From Struthio camelus (lineage: Eukaryota; Chordata; Aves; Struthioniformes; Struthionidae): DNA of 64,000 nt. The position numbers were made by a program, and so were the translations under genes. The stretch lies in the NCBI RefSeq assembly GCF_040807025.1, contig NC_090952.1, positions 4,852,001-4,916,000 on the forward strand. The letters run 5' to 3'. The notes below the pieces were generated by a model. It had not been told where the DNA came from. It made no database searches and saw nothing but the letters and a program-made list of their open reading frames with translations. Positions 1 through 51,028 of the stretch are shown here, piece by piece. Within the stretch, counting starts at the first letter, position 1; each line of letters opens with the position of its first letter.

Positions 1-2034
1 AACCTCACCAAACAGCGTCTCGCGCTGTCCCACCACCTCCTCTCGCCTCCTCCTGCTCCCGGCCCAGCAGCTCCTCCAGAGCAGAGCAGAGCAGAGCAGA
101 GCAGTAGCGAGAGCACCGCCAAGCGCGTGGGCTCAGCTCAGGCTCCCGGGGCGATGTGGGCAGGGGGAAGCTGTTGCTGTGATGCGCTCACTGCGTCCTG
201 CCCCAGCCCATGTCACAGAGGGGCTGCAGGGACGCATTGACCGGCCAGGCCCTGCCAAGATGGGCCCTGCAAGGGGAAGGGGAGCTGCCTGGGGCACTTT
301 AGGGGAGATGCCCCCACCTCCCTGCCCACTCCCCGAGGCCGCCAGGGGGCAGGCGCAGCCACAGGAGGGCTTCCCCAGGCTGGGGCTCCCCTCAGGCCTT
401 CCAGCCCTGCCATGTCCCCACCTCGGGGATGCTGGGCTACACCTGCTGGCAAGGAGAGGCTCTGCTGAGGAAGGCAGGCCTAAGGGAGCAACCGAATGAA
501 CACAGAGGAAGACTGTGACTGCCCTCAGTGATCTTGTGGGCAGGAAGGGCCGAGCCCTAGCTGTTGCTTCCCTAGGCCACGAGCATGGAGCTGGCCGAGC
601 CTAGTGAAGCAGCAGAGGGGTTTGCTCTCTCACCCTGAGAACTGCGTTCAGACAAATGCACCAGGAATGTGTCCCAACAGTGTCAAAGCCTGGGAAAAAT
701 AAAAGAAAAACAAAGCAGAACCCAAACCCTTTTTGGCAATGGTCATTTCTTTCCCTCGGCACTAAAAAGCCTCTGCATTAGGGACATCCACTGGGAATAG
801 TGGGCTTGGGGTGGGTGCTAATTTGGGGGAGGGGGGAGGGTTGAAAAATGTGATCCTCATGAGCCGAAATCCCCATTTTCAGTCCAAAGTCACTCATTTT
901 GCAGAAGAAAAATGTGATGCTCGCACACAGCCTACAATACTCGCAGCGCCCTCACACTGCTTGGGTTCCCCGTGGAGGAGGTGCTTCGCAGAGGGAAATG
1001 GAAGGACTGGGAGGCTGCAGGGAGAGGACCAGAGGAGACTTGAGCATGCATGAGGGGAAGAGAGGGGATCTGAGCACAGGCAGAGGGGCAGAGAGCACGT
1101 GAGCGTGCCTGGAGAAGGGATCTGAGGGTGCCCAAAGGAGCCTGGAGGATGCCAAGGGGGCAACCGAGGCGGTTGCAAGGCACACGACTGCGCAGCCCAA
1201 GAAAGCCAACAGGGACAGAAAGGCTGCCGAGAGCCCCTGGCTTCAACAGCCCAGGAAGGCAGCCCGCTCAGGGCGCCGGTGCCTCTTCCGGAGCCGGAGA
1301 GTTGTGTAAGCATGCCCGTGTCTCTGCAGGAGAGCATATTCACGCAGCTCGGGAGGAGAACATCCACCAAAGACAGGTCCATGTGTAGGCAAGCCTTCTG
1401 TCACCTTCCTGTCCGTGTGCCTCTGCTCACCCAAGTGCAACGGGAGTGGGACAAAGAAGCGCTCGCTTGCGTGTATGTGGTACAGAGGTGTCCGAAGCCT
1501 GGGGGAAGGCCATGGCAAAGTGTCCGAGATGTCAACCTCTCTCTGCTTGGCAGAGCAGAAATTGGCCTCTTCAATGAAAGGAGCAAGAGCTGCTCAGGAA
1601 AGAGCTTGTTCACTTGCAAAGGGCACGCTCGGCAGCACCCCCTTCCTACTTGTGCCCTCCGCACGCTGGTGCTACCTGGAAGCATCACCTGGCCAATGCC
1701 TCGTCTTTTCCACACATAACCACTCGAGGGGCTTTTTTTTTTTTTTTCCTCAGGAGAGCACTGGGGCGTGTGTGCAGTGCGCGCGTGTGCGTTGAGGTGC
1801 CTTTGTGGAGAAGGTGCTGAGCCTTGTTGCTGGGGGAACATGGGGAGGGGGCGAGCAGGAGAGTGCTGGGGAGACGTTGGGAGGGTTTGTGGCTGGCGAG
1901 AGCCTCTGCTTCATTAAGGTTACCTGATCGAGGACCAAGGGGCAAGTGAGAAGAAAACTCCACAGAGACCTGAACCTGACAGGCGAGGGAGAACAGACAA
2001 GGGCAAAGGCCAAAAGCCTCCAGTCTCTACTTAC
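1..2034. other. Stretch without a recognised gene, copy 1
   Basis: The first 500 bases are GC-rich with scattered CpG and could be a promoter, but I see no decisive element. A plus-strand AATAAA lies at 698-703 and could end a plus-strand transcript. From 800 to 2034 there are G- and A-rich stretches and a T-run at 1733-1747. Overlapping open frames on both strands up to 146 codons show no recognisable domain. Confidence 0.6.
78..104 (+). repeat. (AGAGC)5 short tandem repeat
   Basis: Five AGAGC repeats plus AG inside a GC-rich segment. The same number of repeats is present in all five units (for example about 13080-13106), so it is stable compared with the homopolymer runs. Confidence 0.9.
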
Positions 2035-2078
2035 CTGGCCCTGAGGCCACTACAGGCATAGTCTGGGAGAGGGATAAC
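2035..2078 (-). other. Candidate first coding exon of the ATAD2-like gene to the left
   Basis: Minus strand, about 230 bases beyond the poly(A) signal. A full-consensus donor gtaagt follows ...CAGGGCCAG. The segment holds ATG with A at -3 and reads MPVVASGP plus one base, the phase that ATAD2-like exons 2 to 4 accept. Its high end is drawn at a possible acceptor (2079-2081) but is open if it is a first exon. Equivalent sites in the other units start at 15037, 28033, 41028 and 54006. There is no protein similarity to support it, only the splice site, the ATG and the phase. Confidence 0.35.
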
Positions 2079-2309
2079 CTGGGCTTTGCAAGTGATGAGG
2101 AGTCCTGAGGATTTGGAGTTGTTCACGGGGGGTCGTGGACCCGTGCAGAACGGAGTAAGCAATGTGTGGGGCAGGGGATCAAGGAGGAAGAAAGAGGGGG
2201 AATGGGATGGAGGGGTGTAAGAGGGGCCTCTGAACAGCACTGCAAGGCTTCTGAAGGAGCAACAATAGCAAAACAGCCAGGAAGACACCTTCAAAGGATT
2301 GACATGAGC

Positions 2310-2315
2310 TTTATT
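2310..2315 (-). promoter_or_regulatory. Poly(A) signal AATAAA, copy 1
   Basis: AATAAA on the minus strand, 36 bases beyond the stop codon of the ATAD2-like gene. Its presence argues against a chance fragment and gives a very short 3' UTR. Confidence 0.75.
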
Positions 2316-2350
2316 CATATATTCTAGACGCCCCTTTTCTGAGTTTCACG

Positions 2351-12047
<9,697 letters not shown>

Positions 12048-12059
<12 letters not shown>

Positions 12060-12948
12060 CTACAGGGAGCAAAGACAGAGGCTCTTGTGGAGCGCAGTGC
12101 ACTTTGGAAGGCGTTTGTTCAGCTGCGTGAAAAGTGCAAGGGCATCAGAGTGCTGGGTGGAAGACAGAACTTACTGAGAAAGAGGAAGGTAAAGACGTTT
12201 TGACTTCTTCTGCAAGGACTCCTTCAGTCTGCCTGAGGTCCATGCTTCCTCCGAACCTGAGCTCAAGCAGCATATGAAGCACATGTCAACTTTTGGAAGC
12301 ATGCAAGAGAAGCTCTTTACTCCTGAGGCAGTTTCTCAGGCAATGAAAACTGCTGAAGAGGACAAGGGAAATCTGCTGAAAGTGAAGCAAGTGTTTGGTT
12401 CACAAGACACTAGAGAAATTGCTGAGCCCGTAGACACGAGAGCCAGTAGTCGGAAGGTCTAGTTGGAATGATAATGCAAAACCTCAGCCAGCAGCAGGGA
12501 GTTACGCAGGAGCTGCCTGCAGCTTCTGCAGACATGAAGCACCTTTATGATTCCTCCTCTCACGCACCCTCTCAGTCCTCAAAGACTGGAGTAGCCATGA
12601 CTGCACAAAACACTCCTGCCAACCAGGTTGGCTCCACCATACCAAGGAGCACAAGCGTAACTCCGAAACCCACAGCTACATGAACACTCGTCACAGGAGA
12701 AACCTGTGTTGGCAGCAGCAAAGGAGGAGGCAGTTATTGGAGCAAGGGCCAAAGGTCCTCTCACCACAGCTGAGGAGGCACGAGTGACACGGGGGTGGAC
12801 GTGTTGCTGGGGAGCCAAGATTCTAAGCGTGGAAGTTGTGCAGCCCCGACAGCGCCCTATAATGGAGGGGCTCCCACAGCGGGCAATTTCCAGCAGGCCA
12901 GAGGACTTCCCTAGGGGCCCAGAGGGAATTCGCAGCCTCCCGAGTTAG
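12048..12948 (+). pseudogene. Decayed plus-strand coding fragment, family not recognised, copy 1
   Basis: Four stretches read as plausible charged, helix-rich protein: 12048-12188 (EALVERSALWKAFVQLREKC), 12217-12462 (KLFTPEAVSQAMKTAEEDKG), about 12453-12683 (MQNLSQQQGVTQELPAASAD), and about 12640-12948 (EKPVLAAAKEEAVIGARAKG). The frame switches between stretches. The first gap has GT...AG ends but is only 28 bases, too short to splice normally. I read it as a broken gene or retrocopy fragment. It runs opposite to the ATAD2-like gene and abuts its truncated end. I do not recognise the family. Confidence 0.5.
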
Positions 12949-15036
12949 TCCAAATAGGTCTTGCGGCCAGGAGAAGCCGCTGCTCTCCAACGTCCTGCTG
13001 GGAACCTCACCAAACAGCGTCTCGCGCTGTCCCACCACCTCCTCTCGCCTCCTCCTGCTCCCGGCCCAGCAGCTCCTCCAGAGCAGAGCAGAGCAGAGCA
13101 GAGCAGTAGCGAGAGCACCGCCAAGCGCGTGGGCTCAGCTCAGGCTCCCGGGGCGATGTGGGCAGGGGGAAGCTGTTGCTGTGATGCGCTCACTGCGTCC
13201 TGCCCCAGCCCATGTCACAGAGGGGCTGCAGGGACGCATTGACCGGCCAGGCCCTGCCAAGATGGGCCCTGCAAGGGGAAGGGGAGCTGCCTGGGGCACT
13301 TTAGGGGAGATGCCCCCACCTCCCTGCCCACTCCCCGAGGCCGCCAGGGGGCAGGCGCAGCCACAGGAGGGCTTCCCCAGGCTGGGGCTCCCCTCAGGCC
13401 TTCCAGCCCTGCCATGTCCCCACCTCGGGGATGCTGGGCTACACCTGCTGGCAAGGAGAGGCTCTGCTGAGGAAGGCAGGCCTAAGGGAGCAACCGAATG
13501 AACACAGAGGAAGACTGTGACTGCCCTCAGTGATCTTGTGGGCAGGAAGGGCCGAGCCCTAGCTGTTGCTTCCCTAGGCCACGAGCATGGAGCTGGCCGA
13601 GCCTAGTGAAGCAGCAGAGGGGTTTGCTCTCTCACCCTGAGAACTGCGTTCAGACAAATGCACCAGGAATGTGTCCCAACAGTGTCAAAGCCTGGGAAAA
13701 ATAAAAGAAAAACAAAGCAGAACCCAAACCCTTTTTGGCAATGGTCATTTCTTTCCCTCGGCACTAAAAAGCCTCTGCATTAGGGACATCCACTGGGAAT
13801 AGTGGGCTTGGGGTGGGTGCTAATTTGGGGGAGGGGGGAGGGTTGAAAAATGTGATCCTCATGAGCCGAAATCCCCATTTTCAGTCCAAAGTCACTCATT
13901 TTGCAGAAGAAAAATGTGATGCTCGCACACAGCCTACAATACTCGCAGCGCCCTCACACTGCTTGGGTTCCCCGTGGAGGAGGTGCTTCGCAGAGGGAAA
14001 TGGAAGGACTGGGAGGCTGCAGGGAGAGGACCAGAGGAGACTTGAGCATGCATGAGGGGAAGAGAGGGGATCTGAGCACAGGCAGAGGGGCAGAGAGCAC
14101 GTGAGCGTGCCTGGAGAAGGGATCTGAGGGTGCCCAAAGGAGCCTGGAGGATGCCAAGGGGGCAACCGAGGCGGTTGCAAGGCACACGACTGCGCAGCCC
14201 AAGAAAGCCAACAGGGACAGAAAGGCTGCCGAGAGCCCCTGGCTTCAACAGCCCAGGAAGGCAGCCCGCTCAGGGCGCCGGTGCCTCTTCCGGAGCCGGA
14301 GAGTTGTGTAAGCATGCCCGTGTCTCTGCAGGAGAGCATATTCACGCAGCTCGGGAGGAGAACATCCACCAAAGACAGGTCCATGTGTAGGCAAGCCTTC
14401 TGTCACCTTCCTGTCCGTGTGCCTCTGCTCACCCAAGTGCAACGGGAGTGGGACAAAGAAGCGCTCGCTTGCGTGTATGTGGTACAGAGGTGTCCGAAGC
14501 CTGGGGGAAGGCCATGGCAAAGTGTCCGAGATGTCAACCTCTCTCTGCTTGGCAGAGCAGAAATTGGCCTCTTCAATGAAAGGAGCAAGAGCTGCTCAGG
14601 AAAGAGCTTGTTCACTTGCAAAGGGCACGCTCGGCAGCACCCCCTTCCTACTTGTGCCCTCCGCACGCTGGTGCTACCTGGAAGCATCACCTGGCCAATG
14701 CCTCGTCTTTTCCACACATAACCACTCGAGGGGCTTTTTTTTTTTTTTTTCTCAGGAGAGCACTGGGGCGTGTGTGCAGTGCGCGCGTGTGCGTTGAGGT
14801 GCCTTTGTGGAGAAGGTGCTGAGCCTTGTTGCTGGGGGAACATGGGGAGGGGGCGAGCAGGAGAGTGCTGGGGAGACGTTGGGAGGGTTTGTGGCTGGCG
14901 AGAGCCTCTGCTTCATTAAGGTTACCTGATCGAGGACCAAGGGGCAAGTGAGAAGAAAACTCCACAGAGACCTGAACCTGACAGGCGAGGGAGAACAGAC
15001 AAGGGCAAAGGCCAAAAGCCTCCAGTCTCTACTTAC
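12949..15036. other. Inter-gene stretch between copies 1 and 2
   Basis: Joins the decayed fragment of unit 1 to the candidate exon of unit 2. It contains the GC-rich region with the (AGAGC) repeat at about 13080-13106, a plus-strand AATAAA at about 13700 and a T-run near 14737-14752. Any promoter of the copy 1 gene should lie here or slightly to the right. Confidence 0.55.
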
Positions 15037-15080
15037 CTGGCCCTGAGGCCACTACAGGCATAGTCTGGGAGAGGGATAAC
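15037..15080 (-). other. Candidate first coding exon for copy 1 of the ATAD2-like gene
   Basis: Second-unit equivalent of 2035-2078. If it is used as the first exon for the copy 1 gene, the intron to exon 2 (11773-11883) would be about 3.15 kb. It would jump over the GC-rich region and the plus-strand decayed fragment. Confidence 0.35.
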
Positions 15081-15305
15081 CTGGGCTTTGCAAGTGATGA
15101 GGAGTCCTGAGGATTTGGAGTTGTTCACGGGGGGACCCGTGCAGAACGGAGTAAGCAATGTGTGGGGCAGGGGATCAAGGAGGAAGAAAGAGGGGGAATG
15201 GGATGGAGGGGTGCAAGAGGGGCCTCTGAACAGCACTGCGAGGCTTCTGAAGGAGCAACAATAGCAAAACAGCCAGGAAGACACCTTCAAAGGATTGACA
15301 TGAGC

Positions 15306-15311
15306 TTTATT
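15306..15311 (-). promoter_or_regulatory. Poly(A) signal AATAAA, copy 2
   Basis: AATAAA on the minus strand just beyond the copy 2 stop codon. Confidence 0.75.
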
Positions 15312-15346
15312 CATATATTCTAGACGCCCCTTTTCTGAGTTTCACG

Positions 15347-25043
<9,697 letters not shown>

Positions 25044-25055
<12 letters not shown>

Positions 25056-25944
25056 CTACAGGGAGCAAAGACAGAGGCTCTTGTGGAGCGCAGTGCACTT
25101 TGGAAGGCGTTTGTTCAGCTGCGTGAAAAGTGCAAGGGCATCAGAGTGCTGGGTGGAAGACAGAACTTACTGAGAAAGAGGAAGGTAAAGACGTTTTGAC
25201 TTCTTCTGCAAGGACTCCTTCAGTCTGCCTGAGGTCCATGCTTCCTCCGAACCTGAGCTCAAGCAGCATATGAAGCACATGTCAACTTTTGGAAGCATGC
25301 AAGAGAAGCTCTTTACTCCTGAGGCAGTTTCTCAGGCAATGAAAACTGCTGAAGAGGACAAGGGAAATCTGCTGAAAGTGAAGCAAGTGTTTGGTTCACA
25401 AGACACTAGAGAAATTGCTGAGCCCGTAGACACGAGAGCCAGTAGTCGGAAGGTCTAGTTGGAATGATAATGCAAAACCTCAGCCAGCAGCAGGGAGTTA
25501 CGCAGGAGCTGCCTGCAGCTTCTGCAGACATGAAGCACCTTTATGATTCCTCCTCTCACGCACCCTCTCAGTCCTCAAAGACTGGAGTAGCCATGACTGC
25601 ACAAAACACTCCTGCCAACCAGGTTGGCTCCACCATACCAAGGAGCACAAGCGTAACTCCGAAACCCACAGCTACATGAACACTCGTCACAGGAGAAACC
25701 TGTGTTGGCAGCAGCAAAGGAGGAGGCAGTTATTGGAGCAAGGGCCAAAGGTCCTCTCACCACAGCTGAGGAGGCACGAGTGACACGGGGGTGGACGTGT
25801 TGCTGGGGAGCCAAGATTCTAAGCGTGGAAGTTGTGCAGCCCCGACAGCGCCCTATAATGGAGGGGCTCCCACAGCGGGCAATTTCCAGCAGGCCAGAGG
25901 ACTTCCCTAGGGGCCCAGAGGGAATTCGCAGCCTCCCGAGTTAG
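25044..25944 (+). pseudogene. Decayed plus-strand coding fragment, copy 2
   Basis: Same sequence and same frame switches as the copy 1 fragment, so the decay predates amplification of the 13-kb unit. Confidence 0.5.
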
Positions 25945-28032
25945 TCCAAATAGGTCTTGCGGCCAGGAGAAGCCGCTGCTCTCCAACGTCCTGCTGGGAA
26001 CCTCACCAAACAGCGTCTCGCGCTGTCCCACCACCTCCTCTCGCCTCCTCCTGCTCCCGGCCCAGCAGCTCCTCCAGAGCAGAGCAGAGCAGAGCAGAGC
26101 AGTAGCGAGAGCACCGCCAAGCGCGTGGGCTCAGCTCAGGCTCCCGGGGCGATGTGGGCAGGGGGAAGCTGTTGCTGTGATGCGCTCACTGCGTCCTGCC
26201 CCAGCCCATGTCACAGAGGGGCTGCAGGGACGCATTGACCGGCCAGGCCCTGCCAAGATGGGCCCTGCAAGGGGAAGGGGAGCTGCCTGGGGCACTTTAG
26301 GGGAGATGCCCCCACCTCCCTGCCCACTCCCCGAGGCCGCCAGGGGGCAGGCGCAGCCACAGGAGGGCTTCCCCAGGCTGGGGCTCCCCTCAGGCCTTCC
26401 AGCCCTGCCATGTCCCCACCTCGGGGATGCTGGGCTACACCTGCTGGCAAGGAGAGGCTCTGCTGAGGAAGGCAGGCCTAAGGGAGCAACCGAATGAACA
26501 CAGAGGAAGACTGTGACTGCCCTCAGTGATCTTGTGGGCAGGAAGGGCCGAGCCCTAGCTGTTGCTTCCCTAGGCCACGAGCATGGAGCTGGCCGAGCCT
26601 AGTGAAGCAGCAGAGGGGTTTGCTCTCTCACCCTGAGAACTGCGTTCAGACAAATGCACCAGGAATGTGTCCCAACAGTGTCAAAGCCTGGGAAAAATAA
26701 AAGAAAAACAAAGCAGAACCCAAACCCTTTTTGGCAATGGTCATTTCTTTCCCTCGGCACTAAAAAGCCTCTGCATTAGGGACATCCACTGGGAATAGTG
26801 GGCTTGGGGTGGGTGCTAATTTGGGGGAGGGGGGAGGGTTGAAAAATGTGATCCTCATGAGCCGAAATCCCCATTTTCAGTCCAAAGTCACTCATTTTGC
26901 AGAAGAAAAATGTGATGCTCGCACACAGCCTACAATACTCGCAGCGCCCTCACACTGCTTGGGTTCCCCGTGGAGGAGGTGCTTCGCAGAGGGAAATGGA
27001 AGGACTGGGAGGCTGCAGGGAGAGGACCAGAGGAGACTTGAGCATGCATGAGGGGAAGAGAGGGGATCTGAGCACAGGCAGAGGGGCAGAGAGCACGTGA
27101 GCGTGCCTGGAGAAGGGATCTGAGGGTGCCCAAAGGAGCCTGGAGGATGCCAAGGGGGCAACCGAGGCGGTTGCAAGGCACACGACTGCGCAGCCCAAGA
27201 AAGCCAACAGGGACAGAAAGGCTGCCGAGAGCCCCTGGCTTCAACAGCCCAGGAAGGCAGCCCGCTCAGGGCGCCGGTGCCTCTTCCGGAGCCGGAGAGT
27301 TGTGTAAGCATGCCCGTGTCTCTGCAGGAGAGCATATTCACGCAGCTCGGGAGGAGAACATCCACCAAAGACAGGTCCATGTGTAGGCAAGCCTTCTGTC
27401 ACCTTCCTGTCCGTGTGCCTCTGCTCACCCAAGTGCAACGGGAGTGGGACAAAGAAGCGCTCGCTTGCGTGTATGTGGTACAGAGGTGTCCGAAGCCTGG
27501 GGGAAGGCCATGGCAAAGTGTCCGAGATGTCAACCTCTCTCTGCTTGGCAGAGCAGAAATTGGCCTCTTCAATGAAAGGAGCAAGAGCTGCTCAGGAAAG
27601 AGCTTGTTCACTTGCAAAGGGCACGCTCGGCAGCACCCCCTTCCTACTTGTGCCCTCCGCACGCTGGTGCTACCTGGAAGCATCACCTGGCCAATGCCTC
27701 GTCTTTTCCACACATAACCACTCGAGGGGCTTTTTTTTTTTTTTTTCTCAGGAGAGCACTGGGGCGTGTGTGCAGTGCGCGCGTGTGCGTTGAGGTGCCT
27801 TTGTGGAGAAGGTGCTGAGCCTTGTTGCTGGGGGAACATGGGGAGGGGGCGAGCAGGAGAGTGCTGGGGAGACGTTGGGAGGGTTTGTGGCTGGCGAGAG
27901 CCTCTGCTTCATTAAGGTTACCTGATCGAGGACCAAGGGGCAAGTGAGAAGAAAACTCCACAGAGACCTGAACCTGACAGGCGAGGGAGAACAGACAAGG
28001 GCAAAGGCCAAAAGCCTCCAGTCTCTACTTAC
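25945..28032. other. Inter-gene stretch between copies 2 and 3
   Basis: Same content as 12949-15036: a GC-rich segment with the (AGAGC) repeat, then sequence without a recognised gene. Confidence 0.55.
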
Positions 28033-28301
28033 CTGGCCCTGAGGCCACTACAGGCATAGTCTGGGAGAGGGATAACCTGGGCTTTGCAAGTGATGAGGAG
28101 TCCTGAGGATTTGGAGTTGTTCACGGGGGGACCCGTGCAGAACGGAGTAAGCAATGTGTGGGGCAGGGGATCAAGGAGGAAGAAAGAGGGGGAATGGGAT
28201 GGAGGGGTGCAAGAGGGGCCTCTGAACAGCACTGCGAGGCTTCTGAAGGAGCAACAATAGCAAAACAGCCAGGAAGACACCTTCAAAGGATTGACATGAG
28301 C

Positions 28302-28307
28302 TTTATT
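28302..28307 (-). promoter_or_regulatory. Poly(A) signal AATAAA, copy 3
   Basis: AATAAA on the minus strand just beyond the copy 3 stop codon. Confidence 0.75.
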
Positions 28308-28342
28308 CATATATTCTAGACGCCCCTTTTCTGAGTTTCACG

Positions 28343-38038
<9,696 letters not shown>

Positions 38039-38050
<12 letters not shown>

Positions 38051-38939
38051 CTACAGGGAGCAAAGACAGAGGCTCTTGTGGAGCGCAGTGCACTTTGGAA
38101 GGCGTTTGTTCAGCTGCGTGAAAAGTGCAAGGGCATCAGAGTGCTGGGTGGAAGACAGAACTTACTGAGAAAGAGGAAGGTAAAGACGTTTTGACTTCTT
38201 CTGCAAGGACTCCTTCAGTCTGCCTGAGGTCCATGCTTCCTCCGAACCTGAGCTCAAGCAGCATATGAAGCACATGTCAACTTTTGGAAGCATGCAAGAG
38301 AAGCTCTTTACTCCTGAGGCAGTTTCTCAGGCAATGAAAACTGCTGAAGAGGACAAGGGAAATCTGCTGAAAGTGAAGCAAGTGTTTGGTTCACAAGACA
38401 CTAGAGAAATTGCTGAGCCCGTAGACACGAGAGCCAGTAGTCGGAAGGTCTAGTTGGAATGATAATGCAAAACCTCAGCCAGCAGCAGGGAGTTACGCAG
38501 GAGCTGCCTGCAGCTTCTGCAGACATGAAGCACCTTTATGATTCCTCCTCTCACGCACCCTCTCAGTCCTCAAAGACTGGAGTAGCCATGACTGCACAAA
38601 ACACTCCTGCCAACCAGGTTGGCTCCACCATACCAAGGAGCACAAGCGTAACTCCGAAACCCACAGCTACATGAACACTCGTCACAGGAGAAACCTGTGT
38701 TGGCAGCAGCAAAGGAGGAGGCAGTTATTGGAGCAAGGGCCAAAGGTCCTCTCACCACAGCTGAGGAGGCACGAGTGACACGGGGGTGGACGTGTTGCTG
38801 GGGAGCCAAGATTCTAAGCGTGGAAGTTGTGCAGCCCCGACAGCGCCCTATAATGGAGGGGCTCCCACAGCGGGCAATTTCCAGCAGGCCAGAGGACTTC
38901 CCTAGGGGCCCAGAGGGAATTCGCAGCCTCCCGAGTTAG
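38039..38939 (+). pseudogene. Decayed plus-strand coding fragment, copy 3
   Basis: Identical frame structure to the copy 1 fragment, again abutting the truncated first exon of the ATAD2-like gene. Confidence 0.5.
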
Positions 38940-41027
38940 TCCAAATAGGTCTTGCGGCCAGGAGAAGCCGCTGCTCTCCAACGTCCTGCTGGGAACCTCA
39001 CCAAACAGCGTCTCGCGCTGTCCCACCACCTCCTCTCGCCTCCTCCTGCTCCCGGCCCAGCAGCTCCTCCAGAGCAGAGCAGAGCAGAGCAGAGCAGTAG
39101 CGAGAGCACCGCCAAGCGCGTGGGCTCAGCTCAGGCTCCCGGGGCGATGTGGGCAGGGGGAAGCTGTTGCTGTGATGCGCTCACTGCGTCCTGCCCCAGC
39201 CCATGTCACAGAGGGGCTGCAGGGACGCATTGACCGGCCAGGCCCTGCCAAGATGGGCCCTGCAAGGGGAAGGGGAGCTGCCTGGGGCACTTTAGGGGAG
39301 ATGCCCCCACCTCCCTGCCCACTCCCCGAGGCCGCCAGGGGGCAGGCGCAGCCACAGGAGGGCTTCCCCAGGCTGGGGCTCCCCTCAGGCCTTCCAGCCC
39401 TGCCATGTCCCCACCTCGGGGATGCTGGGCTACACCTGCTGGCAAGGAGAGGCTCTGCTGAGGAAGGCAGGCCTAAGGGAGCAACCGAATGAACACAGAG
39501 GAAGACTGTGACTGCCCTCAGTGATCTTGTGGGCAGGAAGGGCCGAGCCCTAGCTGTTGCTTCCCTAGGCCACGAGCATGGAGCTGGCCGAGCCTAGTGA
39601 AGCAGCAGAGGGGTTTGCTCTCTCACCCTGAGAACTGCGTTCAGACAAATGCACCAGGAATGTGTCCCAACAGTGTCAAAGCCTGGGAAAAATAAAAGAA
39701 AAACAAAGCAGAACCCAAACCCTTTTTGGCAATGGTCATTTCTTTCCCTCGGCACTAAAAAGCCTCTGCATTAGGGACATCCACTGGGAATAGTGGGCTT
39801 GGGGTGGGTGCTAATTTGGGGGAGGGGGGAGGGTTGAAAAATGTGATCCTCATGAGCCGAAATCCCCATTTTCAGTCCAAAGTCACTCATTTTGCAGAAG
39901 AAAAATGTGATGCTCGCACACAGCCTACAATACTCGCAGCGCCCTCACACTGCTTGGGTTCCCCGTGGAGGAGGTGCTTCGCAGAGGGAAATGGAAGGAC
40001 TGGGAGGCTGCAGGGAGAGGACCAGAGGAGACTTGAGCATGCATGAGGGGAAGAGAGGGGATCTGAGCACAGGCAGAGGGGCAGAGAGCACGTGAGCGTG
40101 CCTGGAGAAGGGATCTGAGGGTGCCCAAAGGAGCCTGGAGGATGCCAAGGGGGCAACCGAGGCGGTTGCAAGGCACACGACTGCGCAGCCCAAGAAAGCC
40201 AACAGGGACAGAAAGGCTGCCGAGAGCCCCTGGCTTCAACAGCCCAGGAAGGCAGCCCGCTCAGGGCGCCGGTGCCTCTTCCGGAGCCGGAGAGTTGTGT
40301 AAGCATGCCCGTGTCTCTGCAGGAGAGCATATTCACGCAGCTCGGGAGGAGAACATCCACCAAAGACAGGTCCATGTGTAGGCAAGCCTTCTGTCACCTT
40401 CCTGTCCGTGTGCCTCTGCTCACCCAAGTGCAACGGGAGTGGGACAAAGAAGCGCTCGCTTGCGTGTATGTGGTACAGAGGTGTCCGAAGCCTGGGGGAA
40501 GGCCATGGCAAAGTGTCCGAGATGTCAACCTCTCTCTGCTTGGCAGAGCAGAAATTGGCCTCTTCAATGAAAGGAGCAAGAGCTGCTCAGGAAAGAGCTT
40601 GTTCACTTGCAAAGGGCACGCTCGGCAGCACCCCCTTCCTACTTGTGCCCTCCGCACGCTGGTGCTACCTGGAAGCATCACCTGGCCAATGCCTCGTCTT
40701 TTCCACACATAACCACTCGAGGGGCTTTTTTTTTTTTTTTTCTCAGGAGAGCACTGGGGCGTGTGTGCAGTGCGCGCGTGTGCGTTGAGGTGCCTTTGTG
40801 GAGAAGGTGCTGAGCCTTGTTGCTGGGGGAACATGGGGAGGGGGCGAGCAGGAGAGTGCTGGGGAGACGTTGGGAGGGTTTGTGGCTGGCGAGAGCCTCT
40901 GCTTCATTAAGGTTACCTGATCGAGGACCAAGGGGCAAGTGAGAAGAAAACTCCACAGAGACCTGAACCTGACAGGCGAGGGAGAACAGACAAGGGCAAA
41001 GGCCAAAAGCCTCCAGTCTCTACTTAC
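38940..41027. other. Inter-gene stretch between copies 3 and 4
   Basis: Same content as 12949-15036; no recognised gene. Confidence 0.55.
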
Positions 41028-41296
41028 CTGGCCCTGAGGCCACTACAGGCATAGTCTGGGAGAGGGATAACCTGGGCTTTGCAAGTGATGAGGAGTCCTG
41101 AGGATTTGGAGTTGTTCACGGGGGGACCCGTGCAGAACGGAGTAAGCAATGTGTGGGGCAGGGGATCAAGGAGGAAGAAAGAGGGGGAATGGGATGGAGG
41201 GGTGCAAGAGGGGCCTCTGAACAGCACTGCGAGGCTTCTGAAGGAGCAACAATAGCAAAACAGCCAGGAAGACACCTTCAAAGGATTGACATGAGC

Positions 41297-41302
41297 TTTA
41301 TT
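41297..41302 (-). promoter_or_regulatory. Poly(A) signal AATAAA, copy 4
   Basis: AATAAA on the minus strand just beyond the copy 4 stop codon. Confidence 0.75.
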
Positions 41303-41337
41303 CATATATTCTAGACGCCCCTTTTCTGAGTTTCACG

Positions 41338-51016
<9,679 letters not shown>

Positions 51017-51028
<12 letters not shown>

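Noticed and set aside
811-1388. Plus-strand frames after 811 with GGG-rich start
   Set aside because: Short, overlapping with minus-strand frames, biased composition, and no splice or protein support.
1279-1841. Overlapping 146-codon open frames on plus and minus strands
   Set aside because: They mutually overlap in a GC-rich region, have no recognisable motif, and one contains a homopolymer-encoded Lys/Phe run. I treat both as chance frames.
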